Assembly: GCA_014656015.1 (NCBI GenBank)
Contig: BNBP01000002.1
Location: 236,701 to 300,700, forward strand
DNA: 64,000 nt
Source: Streptomyces griseoaurantiacus
GTDB lineage: Bacteria > Actinomycetota > Actinomycetes > Streptomycetales > Streptomycetaceae
Direction: 5' to 3'
The translations under genes were made by a program, and so were the position numbers. Under the pieces are notes generated by a model. The model did not search any database. It was not told the origin of the DNA and saw only the letters and a list, made by a program, of their open reading frames with translations. Shown piece by piece: positions 1 through 8,049 of the stretch. The first letter of the stretch is position 1. Each line of letters opens with the position of its first letter.

Positions 1-70
1 TGTTTGGCGCAACCTTTCGAAAGCAACTACCGTTGTGCTGCACGGGAGACCATCGAGAGGGGCCTACGAC

Positions 71-850
71 GTGACCACCACCGCAGACAGTGCCGCCATC
101 ACTGCCCAGGACCGTTCCCAGGGCCGACTCGAGCCGGTGCATGCCATGACGGAAGTTCCGCATCCCGAAGGGCCAAAGCGGTCCCTGCCCGGGCGACCTC
201 CTGGCATCCGGGCCGACAGCTCCGGACTGACCGACCGGCAGCGCCGGGTGATCGAGGTCATCCGGGATTCCGTGCAGCGGCGCGGCTACCCGCCGTCGAT
301 GCGGGAGATCGGCCAGGCCGTGGGCCTGTCCAGCACCTCTTCCGTGGCCCACCAGCTGATGGCGCTGGAACGCAAGGGCTTCCTGCGCCGCGACCCGCAC
401 CGGCCGCGCGCCTACGAGGTCCGGGGCTCCGACCAGGCCGCTCCCGTGCAGCCCACCGACACGGCGGGCAAGCCGGCCGCGTCGTACGTGCCCCTGGTCG
501 GCCGGATCGCCGCCGGTGGCCCGATCCTCGCCGAGGAGTCGGTGGAGGACGTGTTCCCGCTGCCGCGGCAGCTCGTGGGTGACGGCGAGCTCTTCGTGCT
601 CAAGGTCGTCGGCGACTCGATGATCGAGGCGGCCATCTGCGACGGCGACTGGGTCACCGTGCGACGCCAGCCCGTTGCGGAGAACGGCGACATCGTCGCC
701 GCGATGCTGGAGGGCGAGGCCACGGTGAAGCGCTTCAAGCGCGAGGACGGGCATGTGTGGCTGCTGCCGCACAACTCGGCGTACGAGCCCATTCCGGGTG
801 ACGACGCGACGATTCTCGGCAAGGTGGTGGCGGTCCTGCGGCGCGTGTGA
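71..850 (+). CDS. lexA: LexA SOS repressor
   Basis: Transcriptional repressor of the DNA-damage (SOS) regulon that self-cleaves when stimulated by RecA filaments. The GTG start at 71 follows GAGAGG at 55-60 and gives 259 residues. A winged-helix DNA-binding domain lies at about residues 50-115 ([14 protein letters not shown], then [19 protein letters not shown]). The S24 peptidase half holds the cleavage bond Ala148-Gly149 (RIAAGGPIL), nucleophile Ser183 (GDSMIE) and general base Lys220 (ATVKRF), all intact. The N-terminal extension of about 45 residues is longer than in E. coli LexA but is usual in Streptomyces. A LexA-type box lies upstream of recA in this window. The gene's own operator would be upstream and is not visible in the 70 bases available. 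Confidence 0.97.
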   Translation: MTTTADSAAITAQDRSQGRLEPVHAMTEVPHPEGPKRSLPGRPPGIRADSSGLTDRQRRVIEVIRDSVQRRGYPPSMREIGQAVGLSSTSSVAHQLMALERKGFLRRDPHRPRAYEVRGSDQAAPVQPTDTAGKPAASYVPLVGRIAAGGPILAEESVEDVFPLPRQLVGDGELFVLKVVGDSMIEAAICDGDWVTVRRQPVAENGDIVAAMLEGEATVKRFKREDGHVWLLPHNSAYEPIPGDDATILGKVVAVLRRV

Positions 851-879
851 CCCCGTCCCGCCTGCGGCGCCCTTGCGTC

Positions 880-913
880 GGGCCCCGGAACCGCTGCGCC
901 GGTTCCGGGGCCC
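880..913 (+). terminator. Rho-independent-type hairpin after lexA
   Basis: A perfect 14-bp stem (gggccccggaaccg at 880-893 with its complement at 900-913) and a 6-nt loop, 30 nt past the lexA stop. There is no clear T-run, as is common in Streptomyces. It separates lexA from the convergent helicase gene and could serve both strands. Confidence 0.75.
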
Positions 914-989
914 CGTGCTGTGCGGGACGGTGCGCACGCCGGGCGGCGGCGCGGCGCACCGGGCCCCGCCCGTCAGCCCGTCCGGTCCG

Positions 990-2984
990 TCATTCCGCCT
1001 TCTTCGCCACCGCGTCGATGGCGGTGAGGGACCGGCGGACCTGACCGCCGTCCACCGTGTACCAGAAGTCCGGCAGCGAGGCCTTCAGATAGCTGCCGTA
1101 GCGGGCCGTGGCCAGCCGGGGGTCGAGGACCGCGACCACGCCCCGGTCCCCCGTCGCCCGGACCAGCCGTCCGGCGCCCTGGGCCATCAGCAGGGCGGCG
1201 TGTGTCGCGGCGACGGCCATGAAGCCGTTCCCCCCGGCCTCCTCGACCGCCTTCTGCCGGGCGCTCATCAGCGGGTCGTCCGGCCGCGGGAAGGGGATCT
1301 TGTCCATGACGACGAGCTGACAGCTCGGCCCCGGCACGTCCACGCCCTGCCACAGCGACAGCGTGCCGAAGAGGCAGGTCGCGGGGTCCGCGGCGAAGTT
1401 CTTGATCAGCTCGCCGAGGGTCTCCTCGCCCTGGAGCAGGATCGGGAACTCGGGGATTCGGGTGCGCAGCTCCTCCGCGGCGAGTTGGGCGCCCCGCATC
1501 GAGGAGAACAGCCCCAGCGTGCGCCCGCCGGCCGCCCGGATCAGCTCCGTCAGCTCGTCCAGCATGTCGGCGCGGTCGCCGTCCCGGGCCGGCCGGGACA
1601 GGTGCTTGGCGACGTAGAGGATGCCCTGCTTGCGGTAGTCGAACGGGGAGCCGACGTCGACACCCTTCCACTGCGGCACGTCCTCGCCCTCGGTGCCCTC
1701 GGGGGCCAGCCCCAGCGAGGCCCCGACGCCGTTGAAGTCCCCGCCGAGCTTGAGCGTGGCCGAGGTGAGGATCACCGAGCGGTCCGTGAACAGCTTCTCG
1801 CGCAGCAGCCCGGAGACGGACATCGGCGCGACCCGCAGCGAGGCCCCGGCGGGCCGGTAGGCGGATCCGCCGCGGGGCTCGTGCCGCTCGTACCAGACGA
1901 CGTCCCACTCGCTGCCCTGCATGATGCGCTCGGCCACGTCGTGCACCGACTCGACCGAGGCGAGGGCCTGCTTGCGGACGGCGTCCTCGTCCTGGACGGA
2001 CTTGTCGCGGGTGCCGCCGATCGCCGAGATCACCGTGCGGGAGGCGTCGCGCAGGGCCGCGAGGGCGTAGCCGAGGTCCTCCGGGATCTCCTCCAGGCGT
2101 CCGGGCAGCGCCAACTCCATCAGCCGCTCGAAGCCCTCGGCGGCCGTCTGCAACTGGTCGGCGGCCTTCTCGTTGACGAGCTTGGCCGCGCGCCGCACGG
2201 CGCGGTTGACCTGCCCCGGGGTGAGCTCGCCGGTGGCGACACCGGTCACCCGGGAGACCAGTTCGTGCGCCTCGTCGACGATCAGCACCTCGTGCTGCGG
2301 CAGCACCGGGGCGCCCTCGATCGCGTCGATCGCGAGCAGCGCGTGGTTGGTGACGACGACCTCGGCGAGCTTGGCCCGCTCCCGGGCGGCCTCGGCGAAG
2401 CACTCGGCGCCGTAGGCGCACTTGGAGGCGCCCAGGCACTCGCGCGAGGAGACGGAGATCTGCGCCCAGGCGCGGTCGGAGACGCCGGGGGTCAGATCGT
2501 CCCGGTCGCCGGTCTCGGTCTCGTCGGACCAGTCGCGCAGCCGCAGCAGGTCCTGGCCCAGTCTGCTGGTGGGGGCCGCCGCCTCGAACTGGTCGAACAG
2601 GCCCTCCTCCTCGTCCTGCGGCATCCCCTCGTGCAGCCGGTGCAGGCACAGGTAGTTCGAGCGGCCCTTGAGCATCGCGAACTCCGGACGGCGGCGCAGC
2701 AGCGGGTGCAGCGCCTCGACCGTGCGGGGCAGGTCCCGTTCGACGAGCTGCCGCTGCAGCGCCAGCGTGGCCGTGGCGACGACCACCGGCTCGCCGTGGG
2801 CGAGCGCCGGCACCAGGTAGCCCAGCGACTTTCCGGTGCCGGTGCCGGCCTGGACCAGCAGATGGGAGCCGTCGTCGACGGCGTCCGCGACGGCTTGGGC
2901 CATGGTCACCTGGCCGGGGCGCTCCGTGCCGCCGACGGCGGTGACGGCTGCGTGGAGGAGTTCGGGAAGTGAGGGCTTCGTCAT
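990..2984 (-). CDS. DinG/XPD-family ATP-dependent DNA helicase
   Basis: Superfamily 2 helicase of the DinG/YoaA/XPD type, 664 residues, which unwinds DNA with 5'-3' polarity using ATP and an Fe-S cluster. Walker A is AGTGTGKS (46-53) and the DEAH box is at 237-240. Motif VI is near the C-terminus (QGAGRLVR). Four cysteines suited to a [4Fe-4S] cluster sit between the motor motifs: Cys113, Cys183, Cys189 and Cys195. The ATG start at 2984 has only a weak Shine-Dalgarno (SD). It is convergent with lexA, consistent with a DNA-repair role. I saw no LexA-type GAAC-N4-GTTC site in the short upstream gap, so SOS control is not shown. Confidence 0.93.
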   Translation of the reverse strand: MTKPSLPELLHAAVTAVGGTERPGQVTMAQAVADAVDDGSHLLVQAGTGTGKSLGYLVPALAHGEPVVVATATLALQRQLVERDLPRTVEALHPLLRRRPEFAMLKGRSNYLCLHRLHEGMPQDEEEGLFDQFEAAAPTSRLGQDLLRLRDWSDETETGDRDDLTPGVSDRAWAQISVSSRECLGASKCAYGAECFAEAARERAKLAEVVVTNHALLAIDAIEGAPVLPQHEVLIVDEAHELVSRVTGVATGELTPGQVNRAVRRAAKLVNEKAADQLQTAAEGFERLMELALPGRLEEIPEDLGYALAALRDASRTVISAIGGTRDKSVQDEDAVRKQALASVESVHDVAERIMQGSEWDVVWYERHEPRGGSAYRPAGASLRVAPMSVSGLLREKLFTDRSVILTSATLKLGGDFNGVGASLGLAPEGTEGEDVPQWKGVDVGSPFDYRKQGILYVAKHLSRPARDGDRADMLDELTELIRAAGGRTLGLFSSMRGAQLAAEELRTRIPEFPILLQGEETLGELIKNFAADPATCLFGTLSLWQGVDVPGPSCQLVVMDKIPFPRPDDPLMSARQKAVEEAGGNGFMAVAATHAALLMAQGAGRLVRATGDRGVVAVLDPRLATARYGSYLKASLPDFWYTVDGGQVRRSLTAIDAVAKKAE

Positions 2985-3070
2985 AGCCCGACCACCCTAC
3001 GGCCCGGCGGTGACAGTCGGGGCCGGACGGCCGGGGCGCGGGGGCGCGGCCCGGGGTGGTGAGGGGCGCC

Positions 3071-3087
3071 CGGGCGGCAGCCGCCCG
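3071..3087 (-). terminator. Short hairpin downstream of the siderophore operon
   Basis: Perfect 7-bp stem cgggcgg/ccgcccg with a 3-nt loop, 22 nt beyond the stop of the last siderophore gene on the minus strand. Short and without a T-run, so only suggestive. Confidence 0.35.
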
Positions 3088-3109
3088 CGGCCGACCACCG
3101 CGGGCCCGC

Positions 3110-3985
3110 TCACATCAGGTGCCGCAGGGAGCGGTCGCGGATCATGAGGGCCGCCCGTTTCCCGGGCAGGGACAGCTCCGCGGAGAAGCGGAACCCGGCG
3201 CTCAGGAAGGCGGTGAGGGAGGCGGTGTTGCGCAGGTCCGGTTCGGCGACCACGCGGGCGCAGGCCGGGCGGTGGTCGAGGACGAGGTCGGTGACCGACC
3301 GCAGGAGCGCCGAGCCGAGCCCGCGTCCGCGGTCGGCGACGGCACCGAGGAGCAGGTGGACGCCGGTGTCGTGCGGCCGGGCCGGATAGTGCCGGGCGAG
3401 GGGGTCGAGGTCGGCACGGTAGAGCTCCCAGTAGCTCATCACCGTGCCGTCCAGCACGCCGAGGCAGGGCACGCTGTGGCCCTCGCCCTCGAGCTGGGCC
3501 CGCAGGTGCCGCCCGGTGACCTCCTCGGGCCCGTCGAGCTCCCAGAAGGCGGCGACCGCCGGATCGTTCATCCACCGCGCGAGCAGCGCCGTGTCGCGCT
3601 CCGGGCGGACCGGCAGCAGCCGGAAGGTGCCCACGGGGGTGAGGAGCGGGTCCCAGTCCCCGATCCGGCCGAGCAGATCGTCGGCGGGGCCGGGCGGGGC
3701 GGGGGCGGCGTCCGCCCCCTCGGGCGCGGGCGCGGTGAACTCCCGGACCGGCCGCATGCTCAGGGTGGTCTCGCAGTCGGACTCGGCGGGGACCTCGTGC
3801 CCGCCGGCGGGGCTCGCGGCGGGCGCTGCGGACACGGTGGTGGGGCTCGCGGCGGGCGCGGCGGGCACGGTGGTGGGGCTCGCGGCGGGCGCTGCGGACA
3901 CGGTGGTGGGGCTCGACGCGGTGCTCGCGCCGAGGCCGGCCTCGGAGGCGGCCTCGGCACCGGTGCGCGCATCGTGGACAGGCAC
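3110..3985 (-). CDS. GNAT acyltransferase of siderophore pathway (IucB/RhbD-like)
   Basis: Probable N-acetyl/acyltransferase that acylates an amine or hydroxylamine building block for the adjacent NIS synthetase. The catalytic domain is about residues 105-291. It begins near FRLLPVRPERDTALLARWM, has the acyl-CoA loop region DRGRGLGSALL and ends GFRFSAELSLPGKRAALM, typical of the siderophore-associated GNATs. The GTG start at 3985 is preceded by AGAGGAA at good spacing. Residues 20-60 are three copies of an 11-residue Ala/Pro/Thr/Ser repeat encoded by a 33-bp tandem repeat. An internal ATG at 3757 would give a 215-residue enzyme without this tail. It is the last gene of the three-gene operon, 82 bp after the synthetase. 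Confidence 0.85.
   Translation of the reverse strand: MPVHDARTGAEAASEAGLGASTASSPTTVSAAPAASPTTVPAAPAASPTTVSAAPAASPAGGHEVPAESDCETTLSMRPVREFTAPAPEGADAAPAPPGPADDLLGRIGDWDPLLTPVGTFRLLPVRPERDTALLARWMNDPAVAAFWELDGPEEVTGRHLRAQLEGEGHSVPCLGVLDGTVMSYWELYRADLDPLARHYPARPHDTGVHLLLGAVADRGRGLGSALLRSVTDLVLDHRPACARVVAEPDLRNTASLTAFLSAGFRFSAELSLPGKRAALMIRDRSLRHLM
3809..3907. repeat. 33-bp tandem repeat, three copies, inside the GNAT gene
   Basis: Units at 3809-3841, 3842-3874 and 3875-3907, with a fourth unit starting at 3908 and decaying. Units differ at a few bases (gctgcggacac versus gcggcgggcac). The period is a multiple of three, so copy changes keep the frame. It encodes the disordered N-terminal tail. 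Confidence 0.9.
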
Positions 3986-4067
3986 GGCGGCGTTCCTCTC
4001 AGCAGACAGGCGGACAGCGGGGGACAGCGGACAGCGGGACGGGGCGGCGGACGCGGGCGGGCCGCGG

Positions 4068-6128
4068 TCAGCCGTGCAGAGGGTTGGCGAGGGTGACGTA
4101 CACCGACTGGGTCTCGACCGGGCCGACGAGTTCGTCGAGCCCGTGCAGCCGGGTCAGCAGGTTGGCCTTGCAGCGCAGCACGGGCGAGTCCAGCAGCCGG
4201 GCGGGCAGGTCGGTGCGGAGCCGGCCCGGGCCGGTGGCGACGCCCGTGAGGAAGCGGCGGAACGCGGCGAGCAGCAGCCGCTCCTCGGCCAGGCGCTGCG
4301 CGCCGAAGGCGCCGATCAGTCCGAACACGTGGTTGATGCCGAGGTAGTAGGCGAACCGTTCGTCGGCGACCGCGTCGGGGACGAAGGTGTCGCTGCGGGC
4401 ACCGATGCCGGGCAGGAGGGCGTCGAGCTCCGCGTGCCGGGAGGCGCGGAAGTAGTAGCCCTGGTTGTCGCGGTAGCGCCCGCCGGCGGGCCATCCCTCG
4501 GGGTCGAGCAGGACCAGGGTGTTCTGCTGGTGCGCCTCCAGCGCGATCCCGGCCTCCGCGTCCAGCCACAGCAGGGGGCGCACGACCGCTTCCAGATAGC
4601 GCAGGAACCACTCGGCGGACACGGCTCCGGGCGGACGTCCCGTGCGGCGGGCGAGCCGGGTGACGAGGCGGGCCAGCCGAGAGCCGGTGCGAGCCTGGGC
4701 GCTCCCGGGGGCGGAGAGCGGTCCCGGCTCCGGCAGCGGGCGCGGCGCGAGCAGGCCCGCCACGCAGGACACGTCGTCCGCCGCGGCGAACGGGCTGTGC
4801 CGGATCACCACGTCGAGCCCCGGCACGGGGGTGTCGTCCGGGGCGTCGACGCCGAGCCAGGCCGGGTCGCGGACGATGTCGAAGCCGGGGTGGGCGGCCC
4901 GCCAGCGCTCCCCCAGGCCGGTGCGCAGGAGCCGGTGCGCCTCGACCCCGCGGTGCAGTTCCTTACGCAGGTTCTCCCGGCGGGAGTTGGTGATGCGCAG
5001 GCCCAGCGACAGCTTGAGCATGGCGGGGGCGCCGGTGCGGTGCACCGTGCGGACGGAGGAGGTGGGGTGCCAGGGCGCGCCGTGCGGGCCGAGGTCGCGG
5101 AGCAGCCCGGCCTCGAACAGGGCGGCGGTGGCAGGGCGTAGGCGCAGTGCGCGCGCCTGCCAGGGATGGACGGGGAGGGCGGCGTGCCCGGCGGGCACGG
5201 GCAGGCCCGGGCCGGCGAGGCGCGCGGTCAGCAGCGGGGCGGGCACGGGGCGTCCGCCTGCGGTCCAGGCGGAGTCGGCGGCCAGGGCGGTGGGGGCCAC
5301 GGCCAGCCAGTGGAGCGGGAAGGAGCCGCGGGTCTCCGGCGAGTACGCCTCCGACTCCGCTTCGGAGAGTCCCTCGCGGCTCTTCGGGGTGGGATGCAGC
5401 GGATGGCCGAGCAGCAGCGCCTGTTCGGCCGCGAGGAAGCGGTCCGGGCCGTCCTCGGGGCGGGCCCGGCGCTCGCGCAGGAAGACGGTGGTACGGCGCA
5501 CCGAGTCGGCGACCCGGCCGACCAGATCGGCGGCCCCGGCGTCCGGCCCCGGCGCGCCGGAGCGCGCGGCGGCCTCCCGCGCCAGCAGGGCGGCGAGCGT
5601 CACGGCGTCGACGGGTGGGGCGGGCTCGGGCGCGTCTGCCAGGCAGGGCGCCCCGAAGCGGTGCCAGCCGGTCGCCGACCAGTGGAGGACGGGGACGTGC
5701 AGATGGGTGGCGGAGGCGGGCAGCGGGACCCGGAGCACGCCCTCGTCCCCCGGGGCGGCGAGGCCGTTCTCCCGCACCCAGCAGCGCAGCAGGTTCTCGA
5801 CACCGGCGGCCTGGGCGGCGGTATGGGGGTCGGGATGGTCGAGCGGGTCATCGTGACGGGACGGCTCGCGACGACCGGGGGCGAAGCGATGGTCGCCCGT
5901 GGCGGGTGTGTCGGGCGAGGGACCGGACGGGGACGGCAGCGGCGGGGGCCCGGCGGAGGCCGAAAGAGGGGACGGCGGCGGTGGGGGCCCGACGGTCGTC
6001 GATGGATCGGCGAGCAGGCCGGGGGGCGCGCCGGGGGGCGGATCGGTGTGCGAACCGGGGTGGAGACCGGAGGGCGGCGCGGGGTCGTCGGTGCGGGCGT
6101 CGGCGACTGCGGCTGCGGTCGTGTTCAC
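4068..6128 (-). CDS. NRPS-independent siderophore (NIS) synthetase, IucA/IucC family
   Basis: ATP-dependent ligase that adenylates a carboxylate, usually citrate, succinate or an acylated hydroxamate acid, and joins it to an amine. The GTG start at 6128 is fixed by GAAGGAG six bases upstream and gives 686 residues. An earlier in-frame ATG at 6188 lacks a ribosome site. Family motifs: GHPLHPTPKSREGL at 241-254, HPWQ at 321-324, KLSLGLRITNSRREN around 372-386, HQQN at 533-536, YYLGINHVFGLIGAFG later. Residues about 15-90 are Pro/Gly-rich, presumably disordered, and unusual for the family. It sits between the aminotransferase (115 bp upstream) and the acyltransferase. The product cannot be told from sequence alone. 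Confidence 0.93.
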   Translation of the reverse strand: MNTTAAAVADARTDDPAPPSGLHPGSHTDPPPGAPPGLLADPSTTVGPPPPPSPLSASAGPPPLPSPSGPSPDTPATGDHRFAPGRREPSRHDDPLDHPDPHTAAQAAGVENLLRCWVRENGLAAPGDEGVLRVPLPASATHLHVPVLHWSATGWHRFGAPCLADAPEPAPPVDAVTLAALLAREAAARSGAPGPDAGAADLVGRVADSVRRTTVFLRERRARPEDGPDRFLAAEQALLLGHPLHPTPKSREGLSEAESEAYSPETRGSFPLHWLAVAPTALAADSAWTAGGRPVPAPLLTARLAGPGLPVPAGHAALPVHPWQARALRLRPATAALFEAGLLRDLGPHGAPWHPTSSVRTVHRTGAPAMLKLSLGLRITNSRRENLRKELHRGVEAHRLLRTGLGERWRAAHPGFDIVRDPAWLGVDAPDDTPVPGLDVVIRHSPFAAADDVSCVAGLLAPRPLPEPGPLSAPGSAQARTGSRLARLVTRLARRTGRPPGAVSAEWFLRYLEAVVRPLLWLDAEAGIALEAHQQNTLVLLDPEGWPAGGRYRDNQGYYFRASRHAELDALLPGIGARSDTFVPDAVADERFAYYLGINHVFGLIGAFGAQRLAEERLLLAAFRRFLTGVATGPGRLRTDLPARLLDSPVLRCKANLLTRLHGLDELVGPVETQSVYVTLANPLHG

Positions 6129-6243
6129 ACGGGCTCCTTCGGTCTTCAGGGATACAGGGGTGCGGATACGCGCGAAGGAAGTCGACACGGCGCGTGCGCG
6201 GTGGCAGGGAGCGCGACTGACCCGGTGACCGCGTGCGGACGCC

Positions 6244-7659
6244 TCACGCGTCGGCGCGTACTCCCCCGGCCACCGCCGCCACGGCGTCCGCGAGGCGGTC
6301 CAGGACGGCGGAGGCCTGCTCGTCGGTGATCGTCAGCGGGGGCAGCAGCCGTACGACACTGGCGTCGCGGCCGCCCAGTTCGACGATGAGCCCGCGCCGC
6401 AGGCACTCCCGCTGCACGGCGGCCGCGAGGTCGGGCGCGGTGGGCCGGGGTCCGCCGGGGGCCGCCCCCGCGGTGCCGTCGAGCGGCTCACCCTCCGCTT
6501 CGACCAGCTCCACCCCGATCATCAGACCGCGCCCTCGCACCTCCCCCACGCACCCGTACGCCTCTTCCAGCTCGCGGAGTTGACCGAGCATCCGTTCGCC
6601 CAGTTCCGCCGCCCGTGCGGCGAGGCCGTTCTCACGGACGTACGCCAGGGTGGCCGTGCCCGCGGCCATGGCGAGCTGGTTGCCCCGGAACGTGCCCGCG
6701 TGGGCGCCCGGCGGCCACACGTCGAGGTCCTCGCGGTAGACGACCACGGCGAGCGGCAGGCTGCCGCCGATGGCCTTGGACAGCACCATCACATCGGGCA
6801 CCGTGCCGCTGTGTTCGACCGCCCAGTAGCGGCCGGTGCGGCCCACCCCGGTCTGCACCTCGTCCACGATCAGGGGGATCGCCCGCGCCTCGGTGAGCGC
6901 GCGCATACGGCGCAGCCAGGCGTCCGAGGCGGGGAGCACGCCGCCCTCGCCCTGCACCGGTTCGAGGATCATCCCGGCGGGCAGCGGCACCCCGGACTTG
7001 GGGTCGTCGAGCAGCGACTCGGTCCAGCGTGCCGCGAGTTCGGCCCCCCGCGCGCCGCCGACGCCGAACGGGCAGCGGTAGTCCTGGGGGTACGGCAGCC
7101 GCGCCACCCGCACCTCCTGCGCGCCCCCGGACGCTTCGAGCGCCCCCACGGTCTGCCCGTGGTAGGCGCCGGTGAAGGCGAGGATGCCGGTGCGTCCAGT
7201 GGCGGCGCGGACCAGTTTGAGCGCGGCCTCCACGGCGTCCGTGCCCGCGGGGCCGCAGAACTGGACGCGGGCGTGCTCGGCGAGCCCCGGCGGCAGCGTG
7301 CGGAACAGCTCGGTGGTGAAGGCGTCCTTGACGGGGGTGGCCAGGTCGAGGCAGTTGAGCGGGGCGCCCGAGTCGAGGACCCGGCGGATCGCCTCCAGGA
7401 CCACGGGGTGGTTGTGGCCGAGGGCCAGCGTGCCCGCGCCGGAGAGGCAGTCGAGGTAACGGCGGCCGTCGGCGCCCTCGATGGTGAGCCCACGGGCGCG
7501 TACGGGCACGATCGGCAGGGCGCGCGCGTAGGTGCGGGCGCTCGACTCGCGTGCCGCCTGCCGGCGCAGGATGCCCTCGTGCGCCCCGCGCGCACGCCCG
7601 GACGGCTCCCCTGCCACCTCCGGCGCATCCGATGCCACCGCGGATCCGGTCACTGCCAC
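6244..7659 (-). CDS. Class III PLP aminotransferase, diaminobutyrate/siderophore type (RhbA/EctB-like)
   Basis: Probable diaminobutyrate-2-oxoglutarate transaminase, 471 residues, first gene of the siderophore operon. It would make the diamine backbone from aspartate semialdehyde and glutamate, as RhbA does for rhizobactin. Seen: LSGAGTLALGHNHP substrate region, CGPAGTDAVEAALKL, AYHGQTVGALEASG, the cofactor Asp in LIVDEVQTGVGRTG, and the Schiff-base Lys in VLSKAIGGSLP. The GTG start at 7659 follows GGGAGGAA with 8 nt spacing. Ectoine EctB is the closest alternative, but no ectA/ectC lies nearby, while the IucA/IucC partner points to a siderophore. No DmdR iron box (TTAGG...CCTAA) was seen upstream. 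Confidence 0.88.
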   Translation of the reverse strand: MAVTGSAVASDAPEVAGEPSGRARGAHEGILRRQAARESSARTYARALPIVPVRARGLTIEGADGRRYLDCLSGAGTLALGHNHPVVLEAIRRVLDSGAPLNCLDLATPVKDAFTTELFRTLPPGLAEHARVQFCGPAGTDAVEAALKLVRAATGRTGILAFTGAYHGQTVGALEASGGAQEVRVARLPYPQDYRCPFGVGGARGAELAARWTESLLDDPKSGVPLPAGMILEPVQGEGGVLPASDAWLRRMRALTEARAIPLIVDEVQTGVGRTGRYWAVEHSGTVPDVMVLSKAIGGSLPLAVVVYREDLDVWPPGAHAGTFRGNQLAMAAGTATLAYVRENGLAARAAELGERMLGQLRELEEAYGCVGEVRGRGLMIGVELVEAEGEPLDGTAGAAPGGPRPTAPDLAAAVQRECLRRGLIVELGGRDASVVRLLPPLTITDEQASAVLDRLADAVAAVAGGVRADA

Positions 7660-7775
7660 GACGACGGTTCCTCCCGCTTACCGAGGGCGAGTTGCCGGGG
7701 CACCGCGCGCACGCCGAACAGACGGACGGCAGGCCCCGTGTCCACCAACGACGGGAGGGGGCCGGGGGAAGCGGG

Positions 7776-7812
7776 CACAGGCGCCCTCTTTCGCCGCACA
7801 GGCGCCCTCTTT
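7776..7812 (-). promoter_or_regulatory. Two 16-bp direct repeats spaced exactly 21 bp upstream of the siderophore operon
   Basis: cacaggcgccctcttt occurs at 7776-7791 and again at 7797-7812. On the operon's strand it reads aaagagggcgcctgtg twice, about 117-153 bp upstream of the aminotransferase start. The 21-bp phase puts both copies on the same DNA face. No regulator is identified. The whole 7660-8049 gap holds this pair, the GTTGCCC palindrome and the divergent promoters, and no gene. Confidence 0.6.
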
Positions 7813-7910
7813 CCCCCGTCCACCGCCCGGATCCGGCGCCACCGCACACTCCCCGCCCGGACGCCCGTCGCACGCACCGCACTTGGGCCGACCCTCGCTG
7901 TGGCGGAACC

Positions 7911-7960
7911 GTTGCCCTCCGCCGGGCAACCCCTCACACCGACCGCATAGTGTGTTGCCC
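7911..7960. promoter_or_regulatory. GTTGCCC palindrome plus third half-site near the peptidase promoter
   Basis: Inverted repeat GTTGCCC-N6-GGGCAAC at 7911-7930, then a further direct half-site GTTGCCC at 7954-7960. A possible -10 (TAGTGT, 7948-7953) lies between the palindrome and the third half-site. This arrangement looks like an operator over a promoter reading toward the peptidase gene at 8050. Confidence 0.45.
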
Positions 7961-8049
7961 TCGCGTCACACCGTCCGGACCGGGGACTCCTCGTCCACGA
8001 CGGCCGGTCGCGCAGCTCGAACCCGTTCGTTCCAGGGGGACTTCACACC

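Noticed and set aside
20..70. LexA autoregulatory box upstream of lexA
   Set aside because: Only TTTCGAAA-like symmetry near 15-23. No GAAC-N4-GTTC in the visible 70 bases.
753..2972. Long plus-strand open frame opposite the DinG-type helicase
   Set aside because: Antisense shadow of a motif-complete helicase gene. Composition is Arg/Gly/Val-rich without domains. Similar long shadows lie opposite lhr, ftsK, osaA and the phosphatase.
6244..7659. Ectoine gene ectB
   Set aside because: The enzyme class fits, but no ectA, ectC or ectD is nearby and the immediate partners are siderophore synthetase and acyltransferase.
8012..8035. Possible LexA site GAAC...GTTC before the secreted peptidase
   Set aside because: The GAAC and GTTC halves are separated by 2 or 6 bases, not the required 4.
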